The notes: generated by a model from the letters alone, not told the origin. A stretch of DNA of 64,000 bases from Allobosea sp. 47.2.35 (GCF_024655635.1 NZ_JANLGI010000015.1:83804-147803), one strand, 5' to 3'. Positions 15,412-25,354 are shown, counted from the stretch's first letter. A program made the numbers and translations.

Positions 15412-16851
15412 ATGAGCCTGCCTGCCGCCGCTCTTCATGACAGCCCTGTCCCGGCCGCAGTGCTGCCGCCCTCGCCGGAGGCGATCGCGGCAGTGACGCA
15501 AGCGCTGGCCGCCAGCTTCGGCAACCGGCTGGTCACCAGCCTCGCCGTGCGCCAGCAGCACGGCCACACGCTGACCTGGATCCCGAACCAGCCGCCGGAT
15601 GCGGTGGTGTTTCCGCAGAACACCGAAGAGGTCTCGGAAATCGTGAAGCTCTGCGCCGCCCATGGCGTGCCGGTTATCGCTTTCGGTACAGGCACTTCGC
15701 TGGAAGGCCATGTGAATGCGGCCTTCGGCGGCGTCTCAATCGACATGTCGCAGATGAAGCGGATCATCGCGGTCCATGCCGAGGATCTCGATGTCGTGGT
15801 CGAGGCCGGCGTCACCCGCAAGGAGCTCAACGAGCATCTGCGCGACCAGGGCCTGATGTTCCCGATCGATCCCGGCGCCGACGCCTCGCTCGGCGGCATG
15901 GCGGCGACGCGGGCCTCGGGTACCAATGCTGTCCGCTATGGGACGATGAAAGACAATGTGCTCGCGCTGACCGCGGTGATGGCCGACGGCTCGATCGTCA
16001 GGACCTCGACGCGGGCTCGCAAGACCTCGGCCGGCTATGATCTCACCCGCCTGCTCGTCGGCTCGGAAGGCACGCTCGGCATCATCACCGAGGTGACGCT
16101 GAAACTGCATGGCATCCCGGAGGCGGTTTCCGCCGGCGTCTGCCCTTTCCCTTCGGTGAAAGCCGCCTGCGACGCGACGATCCTGACGATCCAGACCGGT
16201 TTGCCGGTGGCGCGCATCGAGTTGCTCGACGACGTGATGATCCGCGGCGTCAACCTGCATGCCAAGCTTGGCCTGCCGGAGACGACGATGCTCTTCGTCG
16301 AGTTCCACGGCACGGAAGCCGGCGTGAAGGAGCAGTCCGAGCGTTTCGGTGAGATCGCAGCCGAGTTCGGCGGCGGCCCGTTCGAGTGGGCGACCAAGGC
16401 CGAGGACCGCTCCAAGCTCTGGCAGGCGCGCCATGACGCCTATTGGGCGGCCAAGGCGCTCCGGCCCGGCTTCGACTCGGTCGCGACCGATGTCTGCGTG
16501 CCGATCTCGCAGCTCGCCGAATGCGTCGAGGAGACCAAGCGCGACATCGAGGCCTCCGGTCTGATCGCGCCGATCGCCGGCCATGTCGGCGACGGCAATT
16601 TCCATACGCAGCCGCTGGTCGATCTCGCGGACAAGGCCGAGGTCGAGCGGGCGCAGGCCTTCATCGACCGGCTGGTGAAGCGGGCGCTCGCCATGGGCGG
16701 CACCTGCACCGGCGAGCACGGCGTCGGCCAGAAGAAGATGAAGTATCTGGAGCAGGAGCACGGGGCCGAGGCGCTCGCGGTGATGCGCACGCTGAAGCGC
16801 GCGCTCGACCCGCGCAACATCCTCAATCCCGGAAAAATCGTCGCCCTGTGA
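15412..16851 (+). CDS. FAD-linked D-lactate/2-hydroxyacid dehydrogenase
   Basis: 479 aa flavoprotein of the GlcD/DLD family oxidising D-lactate, glycolate or a related 2-hydroxyacid and passing electrons to a cytochrome or quinone. An N-terminal FAD-binding PCMH-type domain (PVIAFGTGTSLEGHVNA, GADASLGGMAATRASGTNAVRYGTM, LLVGSEGTLGIITEVTL) precedes the C-terminal cap domain, which ends with GHVGDGNFHTQPL, GTCTGEHGVGQKKM and DPRNILNPGKI. Both the His of GHVGDGNFH and EHGVG are active-site landmarks. An ATG three codons earlier (15403) is equally possible. It is divergent from the thioesterase across about 200 bp that carry CGATTGCGAAACCGAT-like repeats. The next 160 bp to the AsmA gene show nothing recognisable. 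Confidence 0.9.
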   Translation: MSLPAAALHDSPVPAAVLPPSPEAIAAVTQALAASFGNRLVTSLAVRQQHGHTLTWIPNQPPDAVVFPQNTEEVSEIVKLCAAHGVPVIAFGTGTSLEGHVNAAFGGVSIDMSQMKRIIAVHAEDLDVVVEAGVTRKELNEHLRDQGLMFPIDPGADASLGGMAATRASGTNAVRYGTMKDNVLALTAVMADGSIVRTSTRARKTSAGYDLTRLLVGSEGTLGIITEVTLKLHGIPEAVSAGVCPFPSVKAACDATILTIQTGLPVARIELLDDVMIRGVNLHAKLGLPETTMLFVEFHGTEAGVKEQSERFGEIAAEFGGGPFEWATKAEDRSKLWQARHDAYWAAKALRPGFDSVATDVCVPISQLAECVEETKRDIEASGLIAPIAGHVGDGNFHTQPLVDLADKAEVERAQAFIDRLVKRALAMGGTCTGEHGVGQKKMKYLEQEHGAEALAVMRTLKRALDPRNILNPGKIVAL

Positions 16852-17015
16852 CGCCGTTGCGGCTTGCGCTGCCCGTGGGGTTCGCGGAAATGTCGTGATC
16901 TCGCCGCTACTTGCGGGCAGGATGGGGGAGGCGCCGGTACCGGCCGTCATTGTGGTCGCAATGACTTTCGAGGCCAGCGCTGCTTCACCATGACGACAGG
17001 GGCAGGCAGCGGAAT

Positions 17016-20000
17016 TTGCGTGAGAGTCTGACAGTTCTGGCCGGCCTGCTGGTGCTGGCGTTGCTGGCGGCCCTGATCGGCCCCGGCTTCGTCGACTGGC
17101 GCGCCTATCGCCCGCAGATTGAGGCGCGATTGAGCGAGGCGCTCGGCGTCGAGACGCGGGTCGGCGGCGCGATCGGCCTGCGCCTGCTGCCCTCGCCGCG
17201 CATCGCACTGGAGGATGTCCGGATCGGGCCGGGCGACGGCATGGCAAGCTCCGCCAGCGCCCAGCATGCGACCGTGGAACTGGCGCTGGCGGCTCTGGCG
17301 CGCGGCGAGTTCCGCTTCTCGGAAGCGCGGCTCGATGGCGCGGCGATCTCGCTTGCGCTGGACGAGGCGGGCGTGATCCGCCTGCCGGAGCGCAGCGGGA
17401 CGGGTATTCCAGCCGGGGCGAGCCTGGACCGCCTGACGATCAGCCGCTCGACCCTGATCTGGCGCGAGGCGGGCAAACCTGCCGTCACGCTCTCGCCGAT
17501 CGCGGCCGAGATGTCGGCGGTGAGTTTTGCCGGCCCCTGGCGCTTCGAGGGCGAGGTCGCGGGCGCGTCGCTGCGCGTCACCACCGGCGAGATCGAGGCC
17601 GACGGAAGGCTGCGGACGAAAGCCTATCTCACCGGAGAGGACCTGCAGCTCGGCTTCGACGGCGCTCTGCTGTTCCCGAATGGTGCCGAGGGCTTCGGAG
17701 TGGAGCTGGACGGCGCCTTCAATCTTTCGCCGGGCGGAGCGGTCGCGCTGGCCGGCCGGGTCAAGGGCGGTAGCCGTCAGCTCGACCTGTCCGGGCTTGC
17801 TTTGGACATCGCGGGTGGTGCGGCGCGGCTGGAAGGCGAGGGGCAGTATCTCCCCGGCACCGGCAAGGGCTCGCTGGCATTGCGGGCGCGCCGGCTCGAT
17901 GCCGATGCGCTGACGACGGCGCTGGCCGAGCGGCAAGGTTTCGAGCGCGCCTTGCAGGGCCTGCCGGGCGCCTTCGACATAAGCCTCGATCTCGACCAGC
18001 TGATCTGGCGCGGCGAGGATTTCTCGACGCTTGCCGTGCGCGGGCATCTCCATGACGGCGGCTTGAGTGATGCTTCCGCCTCCGTGCGTGTCGCCGGGGC
18101 TCTGCTGGGCGCGAGCGGCAATCTCGATGGGAATGGGGCCTCGGGGCGGCTCAATCTCAAGGCCGAGGATGCACGGCGCGTCGGGCTGGTGCTGGCGCGG
18201 GCCGGGCTCGATCCGGCGCTGACCGATTTCATCGCGCGGCTCGGACGGATCGATGCCGATATCGTCGGCGCCTGGGCCGGCAATGGCGGCCGGTTCCAGC
18301 GCCTGCTGGTCGCGGGTTCGTCGGGGCTGCGGCTCGATGCCTCCGGCGAGATCGCGCCGAACCGTATCGCGGCCAAGGCTGCGGTGAACGGGCTCTCGCT
18401 CGACACCCTCCCGCCCGGCAACAGCCTCTCCGGCCTGCTCCGGCAGCGTGACGTAACGCTCCAGCTTGCCCTGACCAACCTGCGCTTCCGGAATGCCCCG
18501 CCGGGCTCGGCCGATCTCGATCTCCGGCGCGAGGGCGATGTCTGGCGCCTGAGCCGGCTGTCGGTCGAGGGTTTCGGCGGTGTTGCGGTCGCCGGCGCCG
18601 GCGCCTTGCTGGCGGAGGGCGGCGAAATTTCCGGACGGGTTCGGGCGCCGCGCTTCGAGACGTTGACGGCACTGGCCGGCCCGCTGCTGCCTGAAACGGC
18701 GATCCAGGCACTGCAGCGCGTCGGCGAGGGGCTGGCGCGGCTCGATACGGGCTTCCGGCTGACGCGGGCGGCTTCCGGCGAGACCAGCCTGTCGGCGGAA
18801 GGCACGGCTGCGGCGGGCAAACTCAAGCTCGACGGGCGGCTCGACCGGGCCGGCAACTGGAGCCGCGCCGCGCTCGGCTTCGAACTCAATGACAGGCGGC
18901 AGGCTTTCGCGGCGCTGGGGCTGCCATTGCCGCAGCAGGGCGGGGCGGGGCGGTTCAACCTCGAACTGGACCGTGGCAAGGCAACGGGCTCGCTCGCAGG
19001 GCAGGGGCTGTCCCTTGTCGTCGAGGATGGCGGCAAGGGACCGCAGCTGACCTTGCAGGCCGATGGACCGGGGCAGATTCTTGCCGAAGGCCCCGCGCGG
19101 CTGCTGCCCGATGGGGTCATCGACGCTTCAGCACGGCTCGGCATCGCCGAGGAAGCGATCCGGCTCGACGATATCACCGCCCATCTCGGCGGCATGGCGG
19201 TGAACGGTTCGCTGCTGCTGCCGCGCGAGGGGCGCTCCTCCGGGCGGATCGCGGTGCCCTCGGTCGATCTGCGTCCTTTGATGAACGCGGCGCTGGGGCA
19301 GGCGGCGGCAACGCCGAGCACGCTCTGGTCGACAGGGCGCTTCGGGCGCGTGGCGGGCTTCCCCGATTTCGATATCGCGGTGGAGGCGGGGACGCTCCTC
19401 GCCTTTGATGGTGGCACGGTCCGCAATGCCAGCTTCGCCCTGCGTTCGGATCAGGACGGGCTCAGGATCGACGACATCCGCGGCAGCTATGGCGGCGGGC
19501 AGGTCACCGGACGGCTCGGCTTGCGCCGCGATGGCGGGCTGGCCCAGCTCAACGGGCGGCTCAGCCTGATGGCGGTCGACCTCGGCGAATTCACCAAGGG
19601 GGCGGTCGGCGGCAAGGCCTCGGGGCAGGTCGAGTTCGGCGGTTCCGGCGAGACGCCGGCACGACTGGTCGCAGGCCTGAGCGGGGCAGGCAGCCTCGCG
19701 CTTACCGCCACGCGGCTCGCACGCTTCGACCCCAATGCCTATGCGCGGATCATCGCCGGTACCGGCGAGGACGCCTCCGAAAGCGACGCCTCGCGCCTGC
19801 AGGACCGCCTGAGCGAGGCGCTGGACAAGGATGCCTGGGCGCTTGGCGATGTCACGCTGCCCTTCACGCTGGCCGGCGGCCTGATCCGGCTCCAGCCCTT
19901 CGCCTTCGAGCGCAATGGCCTGCGTGCCGAGGCAAGCGGCATTCTCGACCTGCGCGCGCTCACCGCCGATCTCAGGCTCGGTCTGAAGCCGCTCGGCGCC

Positions 20001-20618
20001 TTGCCGAAGGGCTGGCCAGGCGATGCGCCGCAGATCGGCATCGCCTGGCGCGGGCCCTTGTCCAATCTCCGGCGCGAAAGCGATGTTAGCGCCTTGTCCA
20101 ATACTGTGGCGGCGCGGGCGCTGGCGCGCGAGATCGAGCGGGTCGAGGCCTTCGAGGCGGATGCACGCGAGCGGGCGATGCATGCGCGGCGCCTGCGGGC
20201 GGAGCGCGAGACGCGTGAGAACGAGCGCAAGCTCGCCGAATTCCTGAAGGCGCAGGAAGAGGCCCGCATCGCCGAGGAGAAGCGGCAGGAAGAGGCGCGG
20301 CGTATCGAGGAGCAGCGGCGGCAGGTCGAGGAGAGGCGCGCCGAGGAATTGCGGCGCATCGAGCAGGCGAGAGCCGAGCTGGAAGCGCGCCGGCGCGCTG
20401 AAGCCGAGGAACGCGCTCGCGTCGCGGCTGAGCGAGCGGCGGCGGCCGAACGGGCTGCAGCACAATCCGCGCCTCCGCAGCCCCAACCACAGCCCGGCCC
20501 CCTGGTTTTGCCGGGAGCCCCGCTTAGCAGCTCACCGGAAGGCGCGGTGCAGGCGCCAACCGGTGGCGTCGCACCGTCGGCGCCGCAATCACAGCCGCGC
20601 AGCGCGCCGTTGCGTTGA
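17016..20618 (+). CDS. AsmA family protein with long coiled-coil tail
   Basis: 1200 aa. N-terminal membrane anchor (LTVLAGLLVLALLAALIGPGFVDW) followed by the AsmA N-domain motif RPQIEARLSEALGVETRVGG and a long repetitive beta-rich body ending in an AsmA C-terminal region (about 850-1010). AsmA/TamB-like proteins bridge inner and outer membrane and are thought to move phospholipid (family knowledge). Residues about 1035-1145 are almost pure Arg/Glu/Ala/Gln, a long coiled coil, and then a Pro-rich end. That tail is on the wrong side of the usual fold end and is unusual. The start is TTG; no other in-frame start fits the anchor helix. Confidence 0.87.
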   Translation: MRESLTVLAGLLVLALLAALIGPGFVDWRAYRPQIEARLSEALGVETRVGGAIGLRLLPSPRIALEDVRIGPGDGMASSASAQHATVELALAALARGEFRFSEARLDGAAISLALDEAGVIRLPERSGTGIPAGASLDRLTISRSTLIWREAGKPAVTLSPIAAEMSAVSFAGPWRFEGEVAGASLRVTTGEIEADGRLRTKAYLTGEDLQLGFDGALLFPNGAEGFGVELDGAFNLSPGGAVALAGRVKGGSRQLDLSGLALDIAGGAARLEGEGQYLPGTGKGSLALRARRLDADALTTALAERQGFERALQGLPGAFDISLDLDQLIWRGEDFSTLAVRGHLHDGGLSDASASVRVAGALLGASGNLDGNGASGRLNLKAEDARRVGLVLARAGLDPALTDFIARLGRIDADIVGAWAGNGGRFQRLLVAGSSGLRLDASGEIAPNRIAAKAAVNGLSLDTLPPGNSLSGLLRQRDVTLQLALTNLRFRNAPPGSADLDLRREGDVWRLSRLSVEGFGGVAVAGAGALLAEGGEISGRVRAPRFETLTALAGPLLPETAIQALQRVGEGLARLDTGFRLTRAASGETSLSAEGTAAAGKLKLDGRLDRAGNWSRAALGFELNDRRQAFAALGLPLPQQGGAGRFNLELDRGKATGSLAGQGLSLVVEDGGKGPQLTLQADGPGQILAEGPARLLPDGVIDASARLGIAEEAIRLDDITAHLGGMAVNGSLLLPREGRSSGRIAVPSVDLRPLMNAALGQAAATPSTLWSTGRFGRVAGFPDFDIAVEAGTLLAFDGGTVRNASFALRSDQDGLRIDDIRGSYGGGQVTGRLGLRRDGGLAQLNGRLSLMAVDLGEFTKGAVGGKASGQVEFGGSGETPARLVAGLSGAGSLALTATRLARFDPNAYARIIAGTGEDASESDASRLQDRLSEALDKDAWALGDVTLPFTLAGGLIRLQPFAFERNGLRAEASGILDLRALTADLRLGLKPLGALPKGWPGDAPQIGIAWRGPLSNLRRESDVSALSNTVAARALAREIERVEAFEADARERAMHARRLRAERETRENERKLAEFLKAQEEARIAEEKRQEEARRIEEQRRQVEERRAEELRRIEQARAELEARRRAEAEERARVAAERAAAAERAAAQSAPPQPQPQPGPLVLPGAPLSSSPEGAVQAPTGGVAPSAPQSQPRSAPLR

Positions 20619-20620
20619 GA

Positions 20621-20656
20621 GCTTGATTCAAGAGCTTCGCGATTTGATTCCGGAAG
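20621..20656 (+). repeat. Intergenic repeat copy 1 (two GANTC sites)
   Basis: A 36-bp element with TTGATTCAAGA followed by GATTTGATTCCGGAA. About 30 of 36 positions match a second copy at 45766-45801. Both GATTC words are GANTC sites, the target of the alphaproteobacterial CcrM methylase. Both copies begin shortly after a gene end. Confidence 0.6.
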
Positions 20657-20720
20657 TTTCTTGAAGTCTTTGAAAACGCGAATTTCCTTGCCTTGCGGCA
20701 AGGCGGTTGACATCGCCGCT

Positions 20721-20945
20721 TCAGGCGCTGCCGGCCAGCTTTCGGTAATGCGCGAGCGCATGCAACCGCAGGGCAGAGGAGAGGTTCAGCTCGCCCCGGC
20801 CGGAATCGACCTCGGCGACGAGGGCGGCGATCGGGCGGTCCTCGCCGGCCGCGATCTCCTTCAGCGCCTCCCAGAAGGGCGCTTCCAGCGATATGCTGGT
20901 GGGGTGGCCGGCGATGCTGAGCGAGCGCTTGCGCTCCGGCTTCAT
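20721..20945 (-). CDS. Ribbon-helix-helix domain protein
   Basis: 74 aa, a single RHH fold: the strand RSLSIAGHPTSISL, then EAPFWEALKEIAAGEDRPIAALVAEVD and SALRLHALAHYRKL. Conserved small RHH protein of Hyphomicrobiales, probably DNA-binding; its target is unknown. Its ATG overlaps the TGA of the DUF4169 gene by four bases, so the two are co-translated. Confidence 0.85.
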   Translation of the reverse strand: MKPERKRSLSIAGHPTSISLEAPFWEALKEIAAGEDRPIAALVAEVDSGRGELNLSSALRLHALAHYRKLAGSA

Positions 20946-21139
20946 GCCGGCTCCGGCTCGTCGTCGCGATCGAGCTTGTGCCCGTCGATATGGCGGGCGG
21001 CCTTGTCGCGCTCGGCCTCGGTCAGCTTGCGCTCGGCCTTGGTGCGGCCGAACGTGATGCGGTTCTGCTCGGCCGTCTTCTCGGCCTCCGCCCGCGCCTT
21101 TTGCTTGCGGACCTGGCGGAGGTTGATGATCTCGGCCAC
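20942..21139 (-). CDS. DUF4169 family protein
   Basis: 65 aa, highly charged. MAEIINLRQVRKQKARAEAE followed by NRITFGRTKAER is the DUF4169 signature. Mostly helical. It is always small and found in alphaproteobacteria, typically in front of an RHH protein gene as here. It follows fumC by 15 bp, so fumC, DUF4169 and RHH may share a transcript. Function unknown. Confidence 0.88.
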   Translation of the reverse strand: MAEIINLRQVRKQKARAEAEKTAEQNRITFGRTKAERKLTEAERDKAARHIDGHKLDRDDEPEPA

Positions 21140-21154
21140 CGGGGGAGCCTTGCG

Positions 21155-22549
21155 TCAGGCCGGGCCGAGCATCAGCTCGGGCTTGACCGTGGCGTCGAAG
21201 AGTTCGGCCTCGACGCCGGCCTTCAGGGCTTCCTCGCGCAAGGTCGTGCCGTTGTGATGCGCGGCCTTGGCGATGCCGGCGGCCTTGTCGTAGCCGATCG
21301 CGGGTGCCAGCGCCGTCACCAGCATCAGCGAGCGCGAGAGCAGCTCCTTGAGTTGCGTCTCGTTGGCCTCGATGCCCTCGACGCAGTTGACGCGGAAGCT
21401 TTCGGCGGCGTCGGCGAGAAGCCGCACGGACTGCAGGAAGGCGGCGGCGATCACCGGCTTGAAGACATTGAGCTCGAAATGGCCCTGGCTGGCGGCGAAG
21501 CCGACCGTCGCCTGGTTGCCGTGGACCTGGGTCGCGACCATGGTCAGCGCCTCGGCCTGGGTCGGGTTGACCTTGCCCGGCATGATCGAGGAACCCGGCT
21601 CGTTCTCCGGCAGGCTGATCTCGCCGAGACCCGAGCGCGGGCCGGAGCCCATCAGGCGGATGTCGTTGGCGATCTTGAACAGGTCGGAAGCGAGCGCGGC
21701 GAGCGCGCCATGGGCGGCGGCGAGCGCGCCATGGCTCGCGAGCGCCTCGAACTTGTTCTCGGCGCTGCGGAAGGGCAGGCCGGTCAGTGTCGCGGCTTCC
21801 TTGGCGAAGAAGGCGGCGAAATCCGGATGGGCGTTGAGGCCGGTGCCGACGGCGGTGCCGCCCTGCGCCAGCGCATAGAGCCCACCGAGAGCCGCCTCGA
21901 TCCGGCCGATGCCGAGATGGAGCTGCATCGCATAGCCGGAGAATTCCTGGCCGAGCGTGACCGGGGTCGCATCCTGCAGATGGGTGCGGCCGATCTTGAC
22001 GAGATGCCTGAAGGCCTCGGCCTTGGCGTTCAGCGCCTTCTCAAGGCCGCGCAGCGCGGGCAGCAGCCGGCGCGTGATCTCCAGCACGGCGGCGATATGC
22101 ATCGCGGTCGGGAAGGAATCGTTCGATGACTGGCCGCGATTGACGTGATCGTTGGGGTGGACCGGGCTCTTGGCGCCGAGGCCGGCACCGAGCAGTTCAT
22201 TGGCGCGGTTCGCCAGAACCTCGTTGGCGTTCATGTTCGACTGGGTGCCGGAACCGGTCTGCCAGATCACCAGCGGGAAATGCCCGTCGAACTTGCCGGC
22301 GAGCGCCTCGTCGGCCGCATGGGCGATGGCGCCGGCGACGCGCTGGTCGAGCAGGCCGAGCTTGGCGTTGACATGGGCGGCGGCCTTCTTGACCAGCACC
22401 AGCGCATGGACGAGCGGCAGCGGCATGCGCTCGCTCTCGCCGCCGATGCGGAAATTCTCGAGGGAACGCTGGGTCTGCGCGCCCCAGTATCGATCCGCCG
22501 GCACGGCGATCGGGCCGAAGGAATCGGTTTCGGTGCGCGTCTCGGTCAT
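21155..22549 (-). CDS. fumC: Class II fumarate hydratase
   Basis: TCA-cycle enzyme interconverting fumarate and L-malate; oxygen-stable, iron-free homotetramer. 464 aa, normal for FumC. Signature [13 protein letters not shown] near residue 318, [13 protein letters not shown] near 98, and [14 protein letters not shown] near 130 are substrate-site motifs. The start ATG at 22549 is 11 bp after the sspB stop, suggesting co-transcription with sspB. Confidence 0.96.
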   Translation of the reverse strand: MTETRTETDSFGPIAVPADRYWGAQTQRSLENFRIGGESERMPLPLVHALVLVKKAAAHVNAKLGLLDQRVAGAIAHAADEALAGKFDGHFPLVIWQTGSGTQSNMNANEVLANRANELLGAGLGAKSPVHPNDHVNRGQSSNDSFPTAMHIAAVLEITRRLLPALRGLEKALNAKAEAFRHLVKIGRTHLQDATPVTLGQEFSGYAMQLHLGIGRIEAALGGLYALAQGGTAVGTGLNAHPDFAAFFAKEAATLTGLPFRSAENKFEALASHGALAAAHGALAALASDLFKIANDIRLMGSGPRSGLGEISLPENEPGSSIMPGKVNPTQAEALTMVATQVHGNQATVGFAASQGHFELNVFKPVIAAAFLQSVRLLADAAESFRVNCVEGIEANETQLKELLSRSLMLVTALAPAIGYDKAAGIAKAAHHNGTTLREEALKAGVEAELFDATVKPELMLGPA

Positions 22550-22560
22550 GGCGTCCGTCG

Positions 22561-23133
22561 TCAGGGCTTCTTGCGGAAGGAATCGAGGCTGACCACTTCG
22601 GCGCTGCCTCGGCTTTCATCGCCCTCGGTGGCCGGCTCCGCTTTCGCGGATGCGGCGGCAGGATCGGCGGCAGGCGTCTTGCCCTTTGCGGCGGGAAGGG
22701 CGGCTGGCACGATCTTGGCCGGTGCGGGGGCCGGCTCGGCGGGCTCAGGCTCTGCCGAAACGCTGTCTTCCGCCTGGTCCTGCGCCTCGAATTTCAGGCC
22801 GAACTGGACGGAGGGGTCGAAGAAGGTCGAGATCGCGTCGAAGGGCACGAGCAGCCGCTCCGGCACGCCGGAGAAGGACAGGCCGACCTCGAAGGAATGC
22901 TCGCCGACGCTCAGGTCCCAGAACTGATGCTGGAGAACGATGGTCATTTCGTCGGGATGCTTCTCGCGCAGGCGCTGCGACAGGCGCACGCCCGGAGCCC
23001 CCGTGCGGAAGGTCACGTAGAAATGGTGCTCGCCCGGCAGCCCGTCGCGCGCGGCCTCCGTCAGGATCTTGCGGACCACGCCCTTCAGCGCGTCCTGCAC
23101 CATGAGATCGTAACGAAGAACATCCTTGGACAT
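22561..23133 (-). CDS. sspB: SspB-family ClpXP adaptor (SspB-alpha)
   Basis: 190 aa. The N-terminal substrate-binding domain has [41 protein letters not shown] and [36 protein letters not shown], the alphaproteobacterial SspB pattern. The acidic, Ala/Pro-rich linker and the C-terminal LDSFRKKP (likely the ClpX-docking tail) complete the architecture. SspB tethers ssrA-tagged proteins to ClpXP. The tmRNA gene encoding that tag lies about 2.2 kb upstream on the same strand, separated only by the group II intron. The intron ends about 67 bp before this start codon, inside the likely promoter/leader region. Confidence 0.92.
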   Translation of the reverse strand: MSKDVLRYDLMVQDALKGVVRKILTEAARDGLPGEHHFYVTFRTGAPGVRLSQRLREKHPDEMTIVLQHQFWDLSVGEHSFEVGLSFSGVPERLLVPFDAISTFFDPSVQFGLKFEAQDQAEDSVSAEPEPAEPAPAPAKIVPAALPAAKGKTPAADPAAASAKAEPATEGDESRGSAEVVSLDSFRKKP

Positions 23134-23237
23134 CGAGTCGTGGTTTCCGCTTGTTGCGTTCCGGCGGGAACAGCCGGCAGGCCGTCAGAAAAAGAAGTGG
23201 TCGAGTAGGTGAGCTACATTACTGTAGCCCACCCCTC

Positions 23238-23274
23238 TCAGAACCGTGCAGGCGGGTTTCCCCACACACGGCTC
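23238..23274 (-). other. Group II intron domain V catalytic hairpin
   Basis: On the minus strand GAGCCGTGTG and CACGGTTCTG form the conserved domain V stem, with a GGAAAC tetraloop-containing loop between. This is the ribozyme core and the best evidence that the element is a true self-splicing intron and not just a stray RT gene. Confidence 0.85.
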
Positions 23275-23280
23275 AAGCAC

Positions 23281-24768
23281 CTAGCTGGTCGCCGCTCGCC
23301 TTAATTTCAACCGCCGCGACGCCCGAGCCATCCAATAATGGCGCAGCTCCGGGTCGAACGGTGAAGCACGTCCTTCCACCTTAATCCAACGCTGGATAGA
23401 GAAGAAGTCGTGTTTGAGCAATGCCCGCTTGCCGTCGTTTAGCTGCCATCCCCGCCCACCCGCGCCATTGGTGAAGTACCGGCGCTGAACCCACTTGTGT
23501 GGCTTCATCGGGTGTCGTCGCTTCGCCCATTTGTAGAGCATCGGCCACATGGCGTCGTCAATTTTGGCAAATACCCGCTTAGAGACGACATATCGGTAGT
23601 AATTGACCCATCCTCGGATGACTGGGTTGAGGTGGCGGATCAGCCCTGCTGTGGGCTGCTGCCGATGGGACCGCACGTATTCCGACAAGGCCCTGAGGTG
23701 TCCCAGTACCTTCGTCTTTTGCGGCTTGATCAACACTTTCCCGGACATATCTCTGACGTGGAACCCCAGGAAGTCAAAGCCCTCGGAGATATGGACGACC
23801 TTGGTCTTGGCTTCACTGAGTTGCAGGCCGCGGCTGGCCAGGAAGTTGGCGAGCCGTGGAAGGGCATACTGTTCCGCAACCTCCCGTGTCGGACAGAGCA
23901 CTACAAAGTCGTCGGCATATCGAATGAGGTGCATGCCGCGATTCATCCCCCTTCTTCGGCTTGGCAACTTCGGCCTTCCGTCTTGGTTTTCGGCCTCGAA
24001 GAGGCGCTCCATTCCGGTGAGGGCGATGTTGGCAAGGAGAGGGGAAATGATCCCGCCTTGAGGCGTTCCCGCGTCGCTTTCCGTTCGTTTACCGAGCTCG
24101 ACGACTCCGGCTTTAAGCCATCGTCGCACTACTTCTCTGAGGTGCTCGGGCACAAGGCTGAGAAGGGCCTCGTGGTCGATGTTGTCAAAACACCCGCTGA
24201 TGTCGGCATCCACGACCCACTGGCTAGCTCCGTCCTGGTTTAGACCAAGCCAGATTGCTTTGATGGCGTCATGGGCTGATCGGCCCGGCCTGAAACCGTA
24301 TGAGTTAGCTTCAAATCGGCTTTCCCATTCGGGCTCCAGGGCAAGCTTCACGATTGCCTGCATCACCCTGTCTTTGACGGTCGGAATCCCGAGGGGCCGC
24401 ATCTTCCCATTGCTCTTCGGGATATAGACCCGCCGAACTGGGGAGGGGCGGTAACCGTCGAGGTCGAGACCGCTCTTGAGGAGTTCCATGCGCTGGGAGT
24501 CGCTTGAGCAGACAAAGCCGTCTACGCCGGCGGTGTTCTTCCCAGCATTGAGTTGGGTCACCTGTCGGATCGCCAGCACCTTGGCATGGAATGATCGGAC
24601 CATGAGCTTTTGAAGGTTACGAACCCTCGCATGCTCTCGGTTTTTCGCAGCTCGGAAGATGCGCTCTTGCAGTCGGCGTACTTCTCGTTCCACCGTGGCC
24701 CAGTCGATCTGGTCCCACGCCTTCGTGAGTCGTCCTTCTTTCCGTTCGGCAGAGCCGTCAAACGTCAT
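23281..24768 (-). CDS. ltrA: Group II intron reverse transcriptase/maturase, without HNH domain
   Basis: 495 aa, intact. Order: RT N-terminal domain (VREVRRLQERIF... to AGVDGF), fingers-palm RT with RRVYIPKSNGKMRPLGIPTVKDR, SYGFRPGRSAHDAI, GTPQGGIISPLLANI and the catalytic YADD near residue 290, then the maturase (X) domain around WVNYYRYVVSKRVF. The protein ends shortly after SPFDPELRHYW, exactly where related proteins continue into a Cys/His HNH endonuclease. It is therefore an En-minus type that probably uses nascent DNA strands as primer. Spliced-exon recognition cannot be read from this window alone. Confidence 0.93.
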   Translation of the reverse strand: MTFDGSAERKEGRLTKAWDQIDWATVEREVRRLQERIFRAAKNREHARVRNLQKLMVRSFHAKVLAIRQVTQLNAGKNTAGVDGFVCSSDSQRMELLKSGLDLDGYRPSPVRRVYIPKSNGKMRPLGIPTVKDRVMQAIVKLALEPEWESRFEANSYGFRPGRSAHDAIKAIWLGLNQDGASQWVVDADISGCFDNIDHEALLSLVPEHLREVVRRWLKAGVVELGKRTESDAGTPQGGIISPLLANIALTGMERLFEAENQDGRPKLPSRRRGMNRGMHLIRYADDFVVLCPTREVAEQYALPRLANFLASRGLQLSEAKTKVVHISEGFDFLGFHVRDMSGKVLIKPQKTKVLGHLRALSEYVRSHRQQPTAGLIRHLNPVIRGWVNYYRYVVSKRVFAKIDDAMWPMLYKWAKRRHPMKPHKWVQRRYFTNGAGGRGWQLNDGKRALLKHDFFSIQRWIKVEGRASPFDPELRHYWMARASRRLKLRRAATS

Positions 24769-25307
24769 AGCAGGTTAGGCCGATACGTTAGCTTCGCTTC
24801 CGTTGGTACCCGTCAGAAGTCTGCACCCTTTCGGGTCGGTTATACCCGTTTCCGGACCTATCCCGCCGATTACAGGCGGGCCTTCGCTTTCTCTGACATC
24901 CTTTACCCCCTGCATCGTCCCCCTCCCTTACGGTTGGGATACCGCTTGCGACGGGATGCAATGGGCTTACCCGGTTCCCCCATTTCCAGAATGTGACGGG
25001 GTTAGGTGCTGCCTCTTAGCCCGGTGGGGACAACAGGTGCTGAGCAGACGAGCTCCATCGCCGGCTCACGCCCCACTCACCTTTTGGTCACGGCCTGTCA
25101 GCCTTATTTGGCCGTTTCAACATGACGAGCCTAATGGCAGTTAGCTTGTGTTCACCATACCCGTCTTCCCTCAGGCTATGGCCGGCTTAGGCTGCCAGCC
25201 AATCGCCCTTTGTCTCCGAGTCTCAGCGTATTGGATTACTCCGTTACGCCCTCGGATAGGGACATCTGAGCACCGCAGAGTCTCCGACAGCGAACCGTGG
25301 AGCACTA

Positions 25308-25352
25308 GAAAAGAGGGCCTTCGGGGTCAAAAACCTTTCGGTTTCTGACCCC
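25308..25352 (-). terminator. Probable ssrA terminator hairpin
   Basis: Stem 25323-25335 with 25340-25352 (13 bp, one G-U) closed by a GAAA loop on the minus strand, then TCTTTTCT about ten bases further. It follows the end of the tmRNA and abuts the proposed 5' end of the intron. The gap before the T-run makes it an imperfect intrinsic terminator. Confidence 0.5.
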
Positions 25353-25354
25353 TC

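Larger units (their letters stand above)
23200..25305 (-). mobile_element. Group II intron with reverse transcriptase/maturase
   Basis: A retroelement on the minus strand. The 3' part shows domain V (23238-23274; reads GAGCCGTGTG...GGAAAC...CACGGTTCTG on the minus strand) and a domain VI hairpin with a candidate branch A. The 3' end is taken at ...CTACTCGAC (23200). The ORF sits in domain IV. The 5' end is less certain: GTGCT at 25305 is proposed, just beyond the ssrA terminator, leaving about 540 nt for domains I-III. GTGAG at 25447 was rejected because it lies inside the tmRNA. Copies elsewhere in the genome would fix the borders. Confidence 0.85.
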
